Source: Rallus limicola
Taxonomy: Eukaryota; Chordata; Aves; Gruiformes; Rallidae
Reading direction: 5' to 3'
Assembly: GCA_022605955.1 (NCBI GenBank)
Contig: JAKCOZ010000011.1
Location: forward strand, 6,143,990-6,207,989
Length of the DNA stretch: 64,000 bases
Part shown: piece by piece, positions 1 to 13,640 of the stretch
How positions within the stretch are numbered: the stretch's first letter is position 1
How the letters are laid out: every line of letters begins with the position of its first letter
Position numbers and translations under genes: made by a program
The notes under the pieces: generated by a model
What the model was told of the DNA's origin: nothing
The model's input: only the letters and a program-made list of their open reading frames with translations
The model's database searches: none

Positions 1-1752
1 TATGTGCAGAATTAAAAGGATACACACCACACTCAAATATTTGTATAGCTTTTCAGGCTCTGCACATTTAAAATAATAATGAATACCCTGCTCAATGGGG
101 AGGAGCAGTCTCTGCATTGTGAATTTGGCCTTTTCATGAGAGTGTCATTGTTTTTTCTTGTTTTTACATTGCAAAGAGAGTTGAGATTTTAAAGACTTGA
201 GTATAAATGTCTGTTGCTGTGTTTCCAACCACAGTCTCAATTATTCAATGAGACAGACTTTTAACATTTAGATTTTTCTTATTAGTGCTTATTGGGTTTT
301 TTGCATCTTCTTTTATTATGCTATATGCCTACATATGCATATATATATATATATGCGCATAATAGCACTGGATTCTTATGAAACAGCCTATCATTACCTT
401 TTGTTTTCATGCCAGAATTATCATATTCTTATACAGTAGTGTGTATCTATTATTTGGGCTCCCAGCACTGCAGAAAGATGTTCAAATATTTCAACACAAA
501 CAAAACTGTTTATATTTAACTTACAGAATCATTAGAGCTTTGGTATATATGCAAGGAATTTACCCTAATGTGAAGTGCTAACACTAGACCTGTGCACTAC
601 TTCAATCTGAAAGAAGGTAAACCTGAAATATTACTTAATTTCAGCCTCCAGTTGAGTCGATACTGAGAAAATTTCAGGGCTTAAGACACATGATCAAGTT
701 ACAGGGGATGTCTGTGTTTCCATATGTCAGCTGAGGCACAGCAGCTGCCCGGTAGGTGTTCTTGGTCCCCCATAAATGTAAGTTGATTTGATTTAGCTTA
801 GCCCTCAATAAAAGAGGCTTAAGATAAGTAGAATCACTGCACACTTGCCACAGGCAGAGAGCACACGCGCAGATGGTTACCATCCAGGTTCAGGACATGC
901 TAAACAATTCCACCCCAGGAATTGGCTGTGTGTCTGTATGGTTCTGTACTGGCAAAAGTCAAGCCAATTTTTAGATCAGCCTTTACATTCTCTTTTAACA
1001 ATTAGTTGTACAATCCCTTAACATTGCTGGATTTGTTAGCTTGAATAGTTTGCCAGTTCTCCTTTCTCAGCCCCATGCTCACAAGACAACAGCAGTAGGA
1101 ATGGTGTTAGTCTTGTTTTGACAGACTCATTCAGAACCAAAATTGTTTTATTTCTCAGTCTGTTTGGGGAGACACTTCTTTAGAGATTTTGGCAGGTATT
1201 TTAGGCCCTAAATTTTACCAATCTTGCCTTTTCAGATATATGCAAGGAAAAATACCTTGTGTTTGTTTGCCTTGGACTCTCTAACTCCAACAGTCTATAA
1301 CATTTAGTGAATAGTAACCAAGAACTGATTTAAGAAATTTGCTTTTGAAATCTCCTGTGGCCTCCTTTGCTCATTGAGCAGGGTGAAGTTGCAAAACTTC
1401 TCCAGGACATAGGCAATGAGTGGGATCGTGAGCTCCATGCAAGAAAGCAAGGCTGCGCTGTGAGTGTGGGCAGGCCACAGGCGAGTTGTCCCTGAGCATT
1501 GCTTTTGACTTTCGGTGAGAATGGTAACTAGTTCAGTCATTTCAACTCAGTCTGAGCTATCTAAACTTGTGCTTTGGATTTATAGCAACGTATCCTTAAT
1601 CTGTTCTTCCTTTAAACATGTTAGGGCTCTCCTCAGACAAGGGATTTTAGAAAGTGGTGAGTTTGGTTTCTCCACTTTCTGCAGCCCCTTTGAACAGGCA
1701 GGATTTCCAGTTCCTTCACTCGCAATCCTCTTGGTCATTCCTCTAAATAGAT

Positions 1753-1840
1753 GAGGTACTTAGGGATATGGTTCAGCATAGGACAAGAACAGTTGGACTC
1801 GATGGAGGTCTTTTCCAGCCTTGTGATTCTGTGATTCTAC
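1753..1840 (+). mobile_element. CR1 LINE 3'-end fragment
   Basis: The stretch from GAGGTACTTAGGGATATGG through GTTGGACTCGATGGAGGTC to a tail of two TGATTCTGTG-like units matches the 3' end of avian CR1 non-LTR retrotransposons. It is a short 5'-truncated copy, as is usual for CR1, and lies only about 150 nt upstream of a second CR1 in the same direction. Confidence 0.8.
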
Positions 1841-1984
1841 TCTGTGACTGCAATGGCCTGGAAAGTGATGTCTGTCCCTGTACTACCTTTCGGTATCCCT
1901 AACAACATTTGATTCTTACTGTGTGCGAATGCGTGGTCCACAGTGGTTCATCAACATGCATGTCTGTGGGGAAGCACCCATCTT

Positions 1985-2338
1985 TGAGACTGGACTTGGA
2001 ATATTGTGTCAGGTTCTGGGCCCCTCAATTCAAGAAGGACATAGAACTCCTTGAAAGAGTCCAGCACAGGGCAACTAAGATGATGAAGGGAGTGGAACAC
2101 CTTCCTTATGAGGAATGGCTGAGGGAGCTGGATCTCTTTAGCCTGAAGAAGAGACTGAGGGGTGACCTTATTTATGTTTATAAAGGTTGTCTAGTCTCCT
2201 TCTCAGGAGACATTCAAAACACTCCTGGATGCATTCCTGTGTGATTTAGTCTGGGTGATCTTGCTCTGGCAAGGGGGTTGGACTAGATGATCTTTCAAGG
2301 TCCCTTCCAACTCCTAAAATTCTGTGATTCTGTGATCT
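1985..2338 (+). mobile_element. CR1 LINE fragment with the end of its reverse-transcriptase frame
   Basis: The translation from about 1993 to 2190 reads [20 protein letters not shown] and then [13 protein letters not shown], the conserved C-terminal end of CR1 ORF2. The 3' UTR follows and ends in the AATTCTGTGATTCTGTGAT tail at about 2318-2337. Between TTATGTTTATAAAG (about 2186) and CTAGTCTCC (about 2191) the usual block of roughly 200 nt is missing, so the copy carries an internal deletion as well as 5' truncation. It is a dead copy and not a gene. Confidence 0.9.
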
Positions 2339-5300
2339 TTTTCTTGTGGATTAAGATAAGATTTTTGTAGGGGAGGAAAGGAGAAAGTAGGTCAGCTCCT
2401 TCCGGAGCTCAGGTGGACTTTGCATTCAGCATTTCTCATGGTCACATCCAGTGGGGGAATGTAATAGTCAACCTACCACAAATACAGTAGGAATGGCAGA
2501 AGATGTCAGGGTGGAGTCACCTGTCCAAGTACCTCCCTGCAGCTCTCCAGGAAAATTGGGAAATTTGTGAGCACCATAGTCTGGCGTAACAGTAAATCCA
2601 TGCTGTGGGAGGGAACATGGCTTTCCCTTACACATCCTCTAGCAGGAGGAATCCCAGGGACTCGTGAACCTAGGGGTTCCTTGGGTGTTCCCACAACTGC
2701 AGCAGTGCTGTCAGGGGAGAACACCATCTTCCAGTGCCCCTCTAATCAGCATCAAACAAAACAAGTTGCCTTAGCAGAGTCCTGCTCCAAATCTGTGGTA
2801 GCTGCAGACAAAGATGAGTGATTAAGAGCGGAGATAGGCCAGGTGTGATAACCTCATCCACTGGCACAGCTGTAACCTGGAGAGGCTGCATGAACCCAGC
2901 CCTGATCATGTCTGGCTTGGTTACCCCCCATGCTGACAGCATGTCCAATTTCCATGATGAATAGCAGGGGCTGCAAGATGGACAGTGACCAGGTTGCAAT
3001 TAAACAACTCATTGGGATCGGCTTCTGCTTTGGGAATGGAAAGTGAGCCCCACAAAAGTCAGTTCCCTTTAGCTGAGTGCCTAAGCAAGATTTATTTTTA
3101 AAAACACTATTTAAAAATTTATAGAGTTTCTTGGGGGAAAAAAAAGAAAGAAAAAATAATGTTAGCCTGCATGAGCTCTGCAAGAGTGTTTGAACACCCA
3201 GAAAGCGGAGGCATCCCCTGGAAATGCTGACAACGCACTGGCCATGAACCTGCTGCTGCAAAATCTAGTTGGTCATTTCTCCCCTAAGGGAGAAAAAAAT
3301 AATTGAGATGTATTAAAGAGGGGAGAAAGCCTTCAGGCTGTTTTAATCTGGGATTCTGCAGCCAGACGTTAATGAGAATTTTATTTTTGTCAGGTTTTGG
3401 CCAATTCATTTCTATATTAGAGGCAGCAATAAATTGACAAGATTTTTGTGAAAAGTTTGGCTGGATGCATTTCTAAATGCAATGTACCAAAGCAGTCACT
3501 GTGTGAAATCCCATTTCAGTTTGGTCCAAGGTATCACAGTGACCTTTTTTTATTGTCTTTTTAAATGAATAACTTACTTTTCTGTCACTTCTCCACACTG
3601 CCTGTATGAATATTTCTGAAACAGAGACTCTCATATTTGCTAACCTTGTCTTTCATTAGCAACAGTGAACACATGGGAGCAATTTGGGATGCCAAGTGTG
3701 TTCTTCTCTGTGTTACTGTCCAGCACATCCTCCAGTTCGTTGGAGCATGGTGTAGGTAGAAAAGAAAACCTGTGGACATGGTGAATTCTCTCCTATTGTT
3801 ACTGTATTATTTGTAATCATGCTGGCCCAGGTAGCTACTCCAGAGTTGTTGGCCAGGGTGTAACCATAGAATAAAGGGTATCTGGTATAACCAAGAACTA
3901 ATTAACTCTTCCACCATATCTAAAGGCTTGCAGTTCACAGAGAAGTTGAGCAAGTGAAGAGTAAAATTGTAGTTTTTGAGACAGTAGACTTAAGTAACTA
4001 GTCTTGTTAGAGATAGAGCAATGAAATGTTGGTGAATGAGGGGAGGGAAAACCACCCCAAAATACATGTACAGCAAATGATAAGAGAAGGAGGGAAAAAT
4101 AAGATGAATGGGAGACATCAAAGAGGAAATGTTTGCCAGTCTTTGATGGGTTGTTTTCTGGAGGAAGCTACCATAAAATAAAAAATGAGGAAGACAAAAC
4201 CGTAGATTAGGTTTGCAAGAAATCAAACATGGGAAATGGCATGGAAAGAAATATGTGAATACTATTTATTTGAGCTACTGGCTGATAATATTTTTTCCCT
4301 CTGAGTTGCTCTATTAAAAGCCAAGCAGCCAGCATGCTTTGAATTATCTTATTCATGACAATGATTTAAGTACAGTCATTTCTGAGGCATGAGAGATACT
4401 GTAACCTAGAGTTATAATATAGAACCTAATAAAATGAACAGTGCTGGTGGGAAGGGAATGAAGTCTAACACACCCCTAATTTTGAGATTAATTAATGAAA
4501 TGTCCTATGAAATTGGTGGTTTTTTTCAGTCTTGGCAATTTCCTGTAGACCTCAGCACAGGGATCCCTCCTTCCCTCCTTGAAAGGATTTGGGTCTCCAG
4601 AAGTATTTCCCATTAATTTTTGAGGATTATGAGTCACACATTTAACACAATTTTCCCCCAGTCTGACATGGACAAGCCAATCCAATCATATGGTAGTCAG
4701 GTAAACAGGCATCCAGTATCTTCAGGTATGGGGAGAAAAAACCCTTGAGCAGTTCCATTTTAAAGAAATAAGATGAGTGGAAATCCCCATCAAGATAAGG
4801 TACCAGCAGCCCATACCATTTGTGAAAAGACCAAGGGAACATTGGCGTTTTCCAAAGTTTTGCCTTCAGGGCGTGGCATAAAACTAAGGTTGTTATCATT
4901 TGTGGTCAGAGATCTCATTGTACATTAATGCTGGCCCATGAATGCCAGCCATTATAGCCATGGTAGTAGGAGTTTTCCCTCCTGTTTCACATGATTAACA
5001 CATTTTGAGATGACTGCTAAGTTCCTAACTAACTGAAATTACATGATATAACGCATTGGTGATGACAATTCTTGCTGATCATTTGGAAATTACTGGTGCT
5101 TGTTTTTATTGCTAATCTAAGATTGAATTTCTTTAAATAGTTGTGATCCTGCCTCTGTGCAGGTTTGGCTTCACTTGTCCATGTCAAATTCAGGAGAAAA
5201 TGTGCTAAATACATAATACATAATACTCCAAAATGAATAGGTAGTACTTTTGGAGACCAAAAGAAGGTGAGATTTTGTCTAAATTGTTTCAAAGCAGGTT

Positions 5301-5397
5301 TGCATCCTGATAAAAAAAGGTTGCTTATTTGAACTTCCAGTTCAACTGGAAAAAAGTTGAATCAATTTATAGAGTGAATCAGCATTCGAGTACAGTT

Positions 5398-5446
5398 TTC
5401 CTGTCTTTTTTCTTTTTTTCTCTTTTTTTTTTTTTTTTTTGTCCTT
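5398..5446 (+). repeat. Polypyrimidine tract with T18
   Basis: A T/C-only stretch ends in 18 consecutive T (5423-5440). No splice acceptor or exon follows. Confidence 0.9.
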
Positions 5447-5669
5447 ATTTAAAACCTCAAAACCACTGTGGGTAATTTCCCTAAGATCCACTTTAGACAC
5501 TTGTGGTGTGTAGCGTGAAAAGTAGGTGCAGCTGGCCAAACCCTGGCACTCTTATCCTTTTGAGCATTTTCCTTCTGTTTCAGTGAATAACACAAGAAAA
5601 GTTGCTGTCCCCCACAAAACCAAATGCTAACTGGTGTACCCATAAGGGCTCATATCTTGCTTTTTGTGA

Positions 5670-5960
5670 ATCACAGAATCACAGAATGTTAGGAGTTGGA
5701 AGGGACCTCAAAAGCTCATCTACTGCAACCCCCCTGCCAGAGCAGGGTCACCTAGACTAGATCACACAAGACAGCATCCAGGTGGGGTTTGAATGTCTCC
5801 AGAGAAGGAGACTCCACAACCTTTATAAACCCCTGAGGGACTCCACTAGATATAGGCATCCAGCTAGAATTACGTGGGAGTTTTGCCATGAACTCAGCAG
5901 AGAATTGGATCTGGCCATTTCTGTTGGGTTTAACTTCTGTGTCACACCTCAGTTGACAAG
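5670..5960 (-). mobile_element. CR1 LINE fragment, antisense, rearranged
   Basis: On the plus strand the element starts with its inverted tail (AATCACAGAATCACAGAAT, 5670-5688), followed by GTTGGAAGGGACCTCAAAAG and the usual 3' UTR to about 5821 (GGAGACTCCACAACC). It then jumps to CCCCTGAGGGACTCCACTAG at 5829, which belongs to the antisense of the CR1 reverse-transcriptase frame well upstream in a full element. The copy therefore has a large internal deletion. The right end is uncertain because the similarity fades after about 5900. Confidence 0.75.
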
Positions 5961-8563
5961 CAACTTTTCTGCTGAGATACTTTATCAACCATGCAAAACT
6001 CACAAATATTGTTTAACTGCAATGATCACCACAGGAAACACTGGTGTGAAATTTAGGTTTTGTTTTGAAAACAAAAGGTTTGGAGGGGTGGGGTGGGGGG
6101 AAACATTGTTAAATCCATCTCGGACAAAAACATGTTTGTAGCTTTTTTTAGAGTATCACAAAAAGACCGCGCCATTACTAACACCTTCAGTATTTCTTCA
6201 GTGTGTTAAAAGGCTCAGTCAGGGATTTTTGCTCAGGCATGGGACTGAAAAAGTACTGTTGACTTAACAAACTAACCTCATTTGTGTCTATTAGTAAGGG
6301 CAGCTTTGATAATGGCCAATAGACTTTTACAGTTTTATCAGAGGTGCAATTACTTTGTAGTAAGACGTAGGGACACCAGAGCTGGGGGTGGATTTTTTGT
6401 TACCAAGCTCCCCAGTCTTGAAGTAGGAGAAAATTCCCCAGATCTTACAAACCAAAGGGATAAAATGCAGGAGGAAAAGCAGCAAGGAGGCTCTTGAACC
6501 ATATGGAACCATCGAGAGTAGAGCACAAAACCTCTGCCCCATAGCAGAGCATCCTGTGCCCATCACGACAGCAGAAACCTGAGCTGGTGGCAGACGCAGA
6601 GCCGAAGAACTGAGAACTGGATTTTACTATTTACATTACTATAATTTATCTGTAGCATAATGTTGAAATTGCCACTAGAAAAAGATTAGAAACATGTTTC
6701 CTGCTCGGTTTCCTTGCTGCTCGGGCCACACACATGCAGAACGTGCCATTAACCGTTGCAGAGCTCCCATGCCTGGCAGAGGAAGGCGCTCCTTCAGTAG
6801 CCTCAAGCTGTGCCAAGATTTGCAAACTATCAGGAAAACAACCCTGTGTCCCACTTGGTTGTGCCCTGTGGTTTCTTGCTTGTATATACCCGATTTCTGG
6901 TCTGATCTTATAGTCCCAGTCGCTTTTCTTTTCTTTAAATTTACCTATTAGATCCGAAGATAATAGCGTCTTGTACTATGAAAAATCCCCCGATCCTTCT
7001 GGAAAAACTTCTTTGCCTTCCCTCACCCCTCTTCTACTGGGAATTATGTCTTTCTAACACCATAGGCAGATTGGCACGCTACAAGTATGCGTGTGCTTTC
7101 TTCAGATTTAATTGGATTTGCTAGTCTGAAATGTAGTATGGTTGCTAATTCCATAAACTAGCTACTGTAACTGAAATCAGACACAGTCACAGAAAAAAAA
7201 CCCAACGGATTGCATTTTAGTCCAAAAGGGATATTTCCATGCTGTAAGGGTGGTCTCCCTTCTCCCTTTAAAATATCCTTTAATCACTGTGTGTCTTGGT
7301 TAACATCCGTGTTTTTACAGAATTCCTGTAGTTTGCATTCAGAATTGGATAGGTGATGTTTTCATGCACGTTTTATTATTTCGAGTCAAAACCGTTCCGT
7401 TTTGCCTGGGTTGGTTGCTTGATTAGAAGCTTTATACTGTGATCTATCTAGCTGAGGGGAAACATTGACAGCCCAGGGTGGCTCTGAAAAAAACCCCCAA
7501 CTTTCTTAGCAAAGTCTTTACATCATGCTCGTGGCATAACCCAGCACTGAAATTTAGGGCTGTATTTTGATTTCCTTGTATTTAATGTGGGGCACCCGTT
7601 TGTACTTAAGTCCTGTGCTATTTCAGGGCCAAATGTGGGAGGTAAAATAATGCCGTAGGAAACCTCAGCAAGGGGAGAAGTTCCCTTCTGCAGAGAGGAA
7701 GCTGATGCTTCACCGCTCCGTATTCTGAAGCCTTCAATCGCAGTTCTGCCATCTCTCAACCAAAGGGAATTAACGCAGCAGTCCGAGGCGAGCCTTATGC
7801 GATGCGACAGGTGCTAATCTTCCAGGAAATTCACCCTACATCCCACCCATTAAGGGAATTTTATGTAAAAAATGGTTTAATGTCTCTTTAAAGGTGTCAG
7901 CAAGCATGTGAGGACCACACAGCTTGGGTTCCACTGCAAATAATGGAGTGAAATTGTCTGCATAATTATTTTAGTTGGATTGAGACTCTGCAGTCCTCTC
8001 TTGCTTCAGGAAATAAACCTCTGTTAAAACCATATGGCAGTATTCTCAGAAGAGACGTGATTACAGGACCACTACTCTTTCACATCTCCAGGCAAAGTTA
8101 GAGAAAGTTGTTATGTTTGTGCGTGATTAATCCTTCTTTTTCCTTGTCAGCAGACACAAAAAATGTCATTTTTAGCACTTGTGAGGGTGCCGGTGTGTTT
8201 GTGTACACATGTAAGCTTGCTTTTCTGGAGCAACAAATGGCGCTCGCTGCCTCTGATCAAAATTAGAGATGCAAAGGGAACACAGCATCATGTGTACGTA
8301 CCAAAGCTGCCTAACAGAGAAACTCCATCAGAATGAGCTATGCTGAAGTTCAGGATAATCAGTGGCACTTTTAGAAAGTACAGCCAGTGGAAATGATGTT
8401 TCCTTACTTTAAATGAGGACAGTTAATGCACATGCAAAATAAAATTATGAAGGACAGGTTTTAATTATGACCTAGTACTCCTGGTGCTCAGGATGCTGCC
8501 ATCAGCCATTGGGAGCTGGGCACCCATCCTAGCCAGGCAGGGGAACAGGAACTGCTCCTTATT

Positions 8564-8588
8564 GGGGGGGGGGGGGGGGGGGGGGGGG
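8564..8588 (+). repeat. Poly(G) run of 25
   Basis: Twenty-five consecutive G are flanked by TTATT and CAGGGGAAGG. It is the longest G run in the window and can form intramolecular G-quadruplexes. Its length in the assembly may be imprecise, as homopolymers of this size are hard to sequence. Confidence 0.95.
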
Positions 8589-11500
8589 CAGGGGAAGGCC
8601 TTTGACAAGTTTTTCTTCTTGCTGTTTTTGTGAAAGCAGAGAAGGAAACATCCAAATGATAAATATGAAGGTGTGAAAACCACAGAGTTTGGTAGAGGTA
8701 CGATTAGCTTAACTGTCAAGTGGGTGAGCCTGACTTTCACTTTAAATTCAGCAGTCGTGATATGCCTCTTCCATCCATTTTAGACCAGCATGCATCCATT
8801 TATTTTAGTGCAAATTTATGACACAATCAACAAAAAATTCAAGAAACACGATCAAAACATTAGGAAACAGTAATACCAGCCATTTTGAAACACTGTCAAG
8901 AAACTTCATCAAAGCAAAGTAAAACCGGAAAAAAACACTTTTCTCTCTCAAATCTGAGCAAAGTGCAGGAAACAAATTGCCACCGCACCTCAGTGAGAGG
9001 CTGAGTGGCAGGGACAGATGTTCTGTTCAAATGATGCAGTGAAATAGCAGTATCCTGGAGAAGGAAGTGGATTTTCCCTACTGTACACAACACAGATAAT
9101 TTTAAACCAACGTCTTGTTGGAAATGCTGCCAGATGCTGGGGCGGGGAGGTAGACTTGACAGCACATCACCCTTAGCACTAGTTTGGCCATGTAAATCCA
9201 TCAGGGATTAGAAACTGGGTTCAGTCCTAGCCTAATGTTGGTCTTTTGATGAAGAGGAATTGTTAGCATGCGAAATCTTTTGTCCAGGGAGGAATAACTT
9301 GTTTGTGCATCAAAACAAGTCAGTGATGGGGACAGTGACAGCCAAATTCCTTTGCTGCTACTGTAAGGTTAACAATCCCATGGGTCTTTTGGGAAATTGG
9401 AGTGAAAGGACAAGGAATGATTCGTCCTACCTGGATGAAGAGTTAAAAAGCAAATTTCTTCCTTTGTCATAGTACTGAGGTCTCTGTAGAATGTTATTGA
9501 AAAAGTCACTTCCTTTTTTTTTAAGCTTTGACTTCCTCACCGTTTGTTTTGAAGTTGGAAAAAGTTTTCCATTACTCTTTTCTGTTTTGCCTTTTTACTT
9601 CATTTAAATTGGTTAAGACAGATGAGTTTTACTTGTAAAAAAAAAAAAATCCAAGGCAACGCACCACTAAAAGATATCCAATTTCTTCAGCATCACCAGT
9701 GTTGCTTGTTTTACTTTTCTTGGACGAAAGGGGAAGAGCACTTTGCGTTCTATTTTCCATCCTTTTTTGATGGAATTAAATCAGATTTGTGCTTAAAGAA
9801 AAGGAAAGTCTCATATGTATGTGTTGTCCTGTAACAAATGATGCCAATGGCCTGAGCGTGCCTTTTTTTTGCTGGGGGAAAAAAAGCAAGTGGTAGGGCT
9901 AAAAGGTAGGTTACACCATAAGCCAGGGACCAAGTCTTGGCCTTGCAGAGACATAACTGTAATCATTACAGTGGAAGCAGCTATATTATTCCTTAAAATG
10001 AGTCATATGACATTAAAAACAAAGCAAATAATAAAATTGAAGTTTGTGAAAGCCGTAAAGACTTCAGGGCCAGGGTGTCTCCCACAGAAGATGGTGGCAA
10101 AGCCTCTATTCACGGCTCTAGCAGATGCTTTGGGCTCCATACAATCCCATTCTTTCCAATTGTAGGTTCAGATTTATTTATCCCACGAATTAAACAAGGA
10201 TTTGCCACCCGCAAAATAAAACCCAAAGAAAGAAACTTGCTTTAAATAGAATGAGCTATTGAGACGATATTAATAGCACAGGGATGATGAGTATTTCCAG
10301 AATTTAAGTACTTTAGTGTTATTTCTGCCTGTTTTAAGAGAGCAGAATAAAATATCCTTGCCACTCTTGCATTGCAGAGATGTTTTCCACTGGTGTACTG
10401 TAGTGGGCATCCAAACTTAATGACTCACAACAACAACAACATCAACAATAATAGTAATAGCAAATGTCCAGTGATGTTCCAATGCATTTTAACACCTTTC
10501 TAAACTTGAAGCACATATGCATATATGTATGTATCTGCTGGGCCATATGTACGTGTTTGTGTACATCTTTGAAAGCTATTAACTTCACAGCTGCCCGTTT
10601 GAACGACTTGTGATTTTTATAACTAGGCATTTACAGCTTCTGTTTCTTTGATTTTCCTTTTCCTAGTGGATTGCACCCACAGTGTAATGCCCAAGTGGCT
10701 TTCTATTTAGCAGTGAAATAATGGAGTAGTTACAGTAGGGTCAAAGTAAAGCCTGTGAGTTATAATCTTCTTGAAAAAATGAACTTGGGAGAAGACTCTG
10801 CAGCTCAGAGGACTAGTGATAAGACTGAGGTTTTCCTGTCTCATGTACTAGGTCCTGTCCAGTGACCAAAAATTAATGTCCTCTGAAATCCCCTGTGTAT
10901 GGCCAAGGGAGACTTGTGAATTCAGATATAAAGATTGCATTTAGTTTGGACTGATCTCCACCATGCCTTGAGGAGAAGCCCGCTTTCTACTAAGCTGGGT
11001 ACAGCTAGAAGCAGTAGAAGGTGTTTGGGTTTTCTCTGGGATGAGCTCCTGAATTGCTCCCTGCAGAAGCAGATGGAGCAGTCGTAGGGGACATCTTGCC
11101 TGCAGTAGCCCCAGCTTTTTCCCAGGCTTTCCCTGGGTGTTCATCAGTGCAGATTGCTGTGCTGTGAATGGCATCACCCGCTGCTTGTGTTGGCCTCTCT
11201 CCAGCTCTGTCTCACAGGCTCATCCCCACCCCCCCACACACACACATTCCTGGGGATTTGTTACCTTCTGGTAGCCAAACGCACAGGCAACCAGGGCAGG
11301 GGGCAAGATTTATTTCTCCAGGACTCTGTTTTCCTATTGTTTTTAAGTTCACAGGAGGCTCCCCAATACTAAACAAACTTTACAACTGTCAGCAAAAGGG
11401 TCAACCCCCTGCCAGAGTCCTTCCAAAAATGATTACATTCCTCACAGCCAGATACAGTTGTGTCACTCACCTCCTTCCCCTCTGTCTGTCACCCCCCAGG

Positions 11501-12569
11501 GCTTTTGGTACAAGGTATAGACCCTGAGTAGGTTCAACACCTCGCTTAGGCACTGAAATAGCAACCTGCAAAGCCCATAAGGACAGGCTCAGCTTTGGCC
11601 AACGACTTGTATCTCATACACTTGCAATGCTCTGCTGAGGTTGGGGCATGATGCCACTGAGCAGCCAGTCCCTGGTAGAAACTCTTGGCCTTAGACCTTG
11701 GTGGTTTTCATGTGAGGTGAATATTTGAAGGGCTGGAGTTTCCCTAGCAAGGATGGGATTCATGTTTGCATAGCTCATAGCAGTATGTAGCTTTTCTTTT
11801 CTGACAAAGGAGGAAAAAACCTAAAAAACAGTGGAGATTATAGCTATGAATGAAGCACTTCAGGAGCAAATAATGCACATAATGAGGCCGTCTTCTTGGA
11901 AAAAGTCCTAGGATTTTGAAGTTTCTCACAGTGTTGAAGAGTTCCCTACGCTCTTGTAGAAGACAGAAGTTGTCTAAACCATTTGTTTCCAGGTTTAGTG
12001 CTGTTTTTTTCAATTTTGATATCCCTTTTTCTTCATACTGGCATGGAGAGGAACACATAGGTTTGGCAGAAGGGAGTGGCCAGGGCCACTCTCTGTCTTT
12101 GAGTAATCAGCAGACACACAACTAAGAAAGCAACAACCAAAATCAACCGTATGGTAATAACATGTTAACTGTCTTCTGGCCTTTGATCTTGGGATGCAGG
12201 AACTCTCTCAAGCATTGGGTACAAAATACAAGTTTTACTTTGTTGTGTCTGCCCCAAAACCAAATGGAAACTCAGAGTCATCCTTGCTAAATGAATGGTG
12301 AAGTCAACTTTGCAACATTCACAGTGAGACAAAGAGATACGAAAGTCATTCTGAAGTTAGAGCTGGAGGAAACTGGTGATGCAGAGGGGTTAACACCAGC
12401 ATTTGCAAACTCAGGTTCCTGTGCCCTTTCATGGGTGTCCTTTCATGGGTACAGGAGATGCTGAATGTTTTGCAGTATCAGGGCTGCAGTCAGTATGAGC
12501 TGCCTGGCTTGATGTACTCATGTTAAAAATATTGTGTACGTGACTTAACGGAGCACAGACAATCTCCAG

Positions 12570-13640
12570 TCCTAGAACAGTAGGGCTAAAAGAAACCTCA
12601 GGCGACCTAGACCATTTTTGCTCAGAGGAAGTATTATATATACTTAGATCATCACTGACATCTATCCAAATTCTTAAATCCTCCCGTACTGTGCCTTCCA
12701 CTTACTTACCAAGTCTGGGTTTTGTGTTTTTTTCTTTTATACTTAAAAAGGAGTTTGCTAAAATCATACATTAATCTCTTAAATCTCCTCTACCTCAAAT
12801 GAAGCCAGCTTTTTCTTGTCCTGTTCTCAGCTGTCATAGAGATCAATCGATTACCATTTTCTTTAGAAAACATTTCACTCTTATCATGTCCTTTCCTGCT
12901 CTTCCCTTTTCTAGACTAAACAAATGTATTCCCTTCAACTGTTCCATGTAGGTCATGCTTTCTCAATCCCTTATCGCTCCTGTTGCTCTTCTCTGGATTC
13001 TCTCTCATTTGTCTCTATCTTTCTTATAGGGTGGTGTCCCAAAACTGGATAAAGCAGTCCAGCTGATGTCTCACCACTTCTGAGCAGAGTAATAGTTGCC
13101 TTCTATGTCTTCTATGCAACAGAGCCATTAATCTCCCCCAGAACTGCATTTACTTCTTTTTTTTTCCTTCTTTTTCTTTTTTTTTTTTTTAAGACAAAAT
13201 CCTATTATTGACTCACGTTCAACTTGCAACTCCCAGCTCCTTCCCCAGATCTTCCCCCACAGTGCTGCTGCCTCATCAGTTCGTTACTGTGCAGCATTGG
13301 AGCATTTCATTTCTTGTTCCAAAGTCTAGTACAGTGCACTTAACTTTCACTGCATGCCATTTTGCTGATGACACATCAAATATGATTTCTCCAATTTGCT
13401 AAGGTTGTTTCAAATTCTCAAAAGTCCAGAGGACTCCTCCCTCCTAGATGTCGTCTCCAGGTTTTATTGTCACGCTTTGCATTGCATCATCCAAGTTATT
13501 AAAGAAAATAGTAAATATTAATTGGCTGAAGGTGCATAAAGTACCTTCCATTTCAATATCATTAGTGATAGTCAGCGGGCAGCCTTGTAACACCAAACTT
13601 CCATCCATGCATCCCCTATGGCTGTGTTTTAGCCTTTGCA
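12570..13640 (-). mobile_element. Old, diverged CR1-like LINE remnant, antisense, about 1 kb
   Basis: Several blocks lie in the right order for the antisense of an archosaur/turtle CR1-type element. They are: GAAACCTCAGGCGACCTAGACC near 12592; TAAATCTCCTCTACCTC near 12780; TTGCTCTTCTCTGGATTCTC near 12982; AAAACTGGATAAAGCAGTCC near 13041, followed by GAGCAGAGTAATAG; and a downstream stretch near 13450-13520 matching the region that usually reads CATCCAAGTTATTAAAGAAAA. Divergence is high and no frame is left. A T-rich tract (13154-13190) interrupts it. The right end is approximate. The assignment rests on my memory of the family consensus, not on a search. Confidence 0.65.

Noticed and set aside
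1909..2244. 111-codon frame with reverse-transcriptase-like sequence as a gene
   Set aside because: It is the C-terminal end of CR1 ORF2 in a truncated, internally deleted copy.
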